Shown here piece after piece: positions 63,713 to 64,000 of a stretch of 64,000 nt of DNA. Origin of the DNA: Branchipolynoe longqiensis. Taxonomy: Eukaryota; Annelida; Polychaeta; Phyllodocida; Polynoidae. The notes under the pieces are model-generated. The model did not search any database. It worked only from the letters and a program-made list of their open reading frames with translations, and was not told where the DNA came from. Made by a program: the position numbers and the translations under genes. Location: NCBI GenBank assembly GCA_030323885.1, contig CM059192.1:70124877-70188876 (forward strand), written 5' to 3'. Within the stretch, counting starts at the first letter, position 1; every line of letters begins with the position of its first letter.

Positions 63713-64000
63713 TAAACCTATAAATAAGGGTGCAAGTCACATGCTCTCTCTCTTTCACCACAGCCACCAGCCAGTCCAGACCATATACATATATGGCTGT
63801 AGCGACTATGTTGAGATTAAAGAAACCATGTGAGTACAATCTTGTCTTCTTGTGGATGTTTCAGACACTGAGCCCACCAGGATAGCAGAAGTAGATAAGG
63901 GATATATAAAATGAAACACAAACTTTTCACATTGGTTATGGTGCTGTTTGTTTATTAATAGTGCTGCCTCACTGTGATACCATTGCAGGTATAAGGCATG
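63713..64000 (+). other. Unassigned, with TATA-like box
   Basis: TATAAATA at 63719-63726 is followed 25-35 bp later by a CTCTCTCTTTCACC initiator-like pyrimidine stretch, and at 63829 by ATGTGAGTAC, a donor-like site. This could be the start of a transcription unit or of another element leaving the window. A weak inverse SINE-A scrap (TAGTGCTGCCTCACTG) lies at 63959-63975. Confidence 0.35.

Overview
Sequence type. This is a metazoan nuclear window with almost no identifiable host coding sequence. It is built mostly from transposable elements and simple repeats. Evidence for an animal genome: tRNA-headed SINEs with target-site duplications, two GT-AG spliced reading frames in a PIF/Harbinger-type transposon, a DIRS-type tyrosine-recombinase retrotransposon, RTE-like non-LTR sequence, and at least nine MITE families. 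The SINE tail (GATATGACCTTAGATGTTG, then GGACGTAAAAC and CAAA/CAAC runs) resembles tails I associate with mollusc SINEs. A marine lophotrochozoan, probably a mollusc, is my best guess, but nothing here proves it.

Layout. 0-6.7 kb: MITEs, SINE pieces, a long GT tract, a 37-bp GC-rich minisatellite. 6.7-11.5 kb: a minus-strand DIRS-like retrotransposon (Gag, RT, RNase H, tyrosine recombinase) ending in a 90-bp-arm inverted repeat. 11.6-21.8 kb: dense SINEs and MITEs, a foldback element, ATGT repeats. 21.8-25.2 kb: a MITE swollen by a 1.1-kb purine-strand minisatellite, a 101-bp satellite, an in-frame 96-bp duplication. 25-44 kb: more SINEs and MITEs, a segmental duplication, and a short RTE-derived element carrying a gelsolin-like fragment. 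44.0-46.5 kb: RTE-like element inside a MITE inside a tandem array. 50.7-53.8 kb: a SINE split by a Harbinger element with a two-exon Myb/MADF-like gene and the N-terminal exons of the transposase. 54-60 kb: MITEs, TG/TA/CA repeats, a MITE nested in its own family. 61.1-63.7 kb: a long-TIR element with an intact 340-codon ORF ending in a Cys-rich (CXC-like) cluster.

How the parts relate. Almost every recognisable protein belongs to a mobile element: the DIRS Gag-Pol-recombinase set; the Harbinger DNA-binding partner plus a transposase that lacks its catalytic exons; the RTE-like reverse-transcriptase remnant; and the Cys-rich protein of the long-TIR element. The many MITEs have clean TIRs and short duplications and would need enzymes supplied in trans. 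Nested insertions give a readable relative chronology. Working labels (SINE-A, SINE-B, MITE-1 to MITE-9) are mine and not database names. No host gene could be supported.
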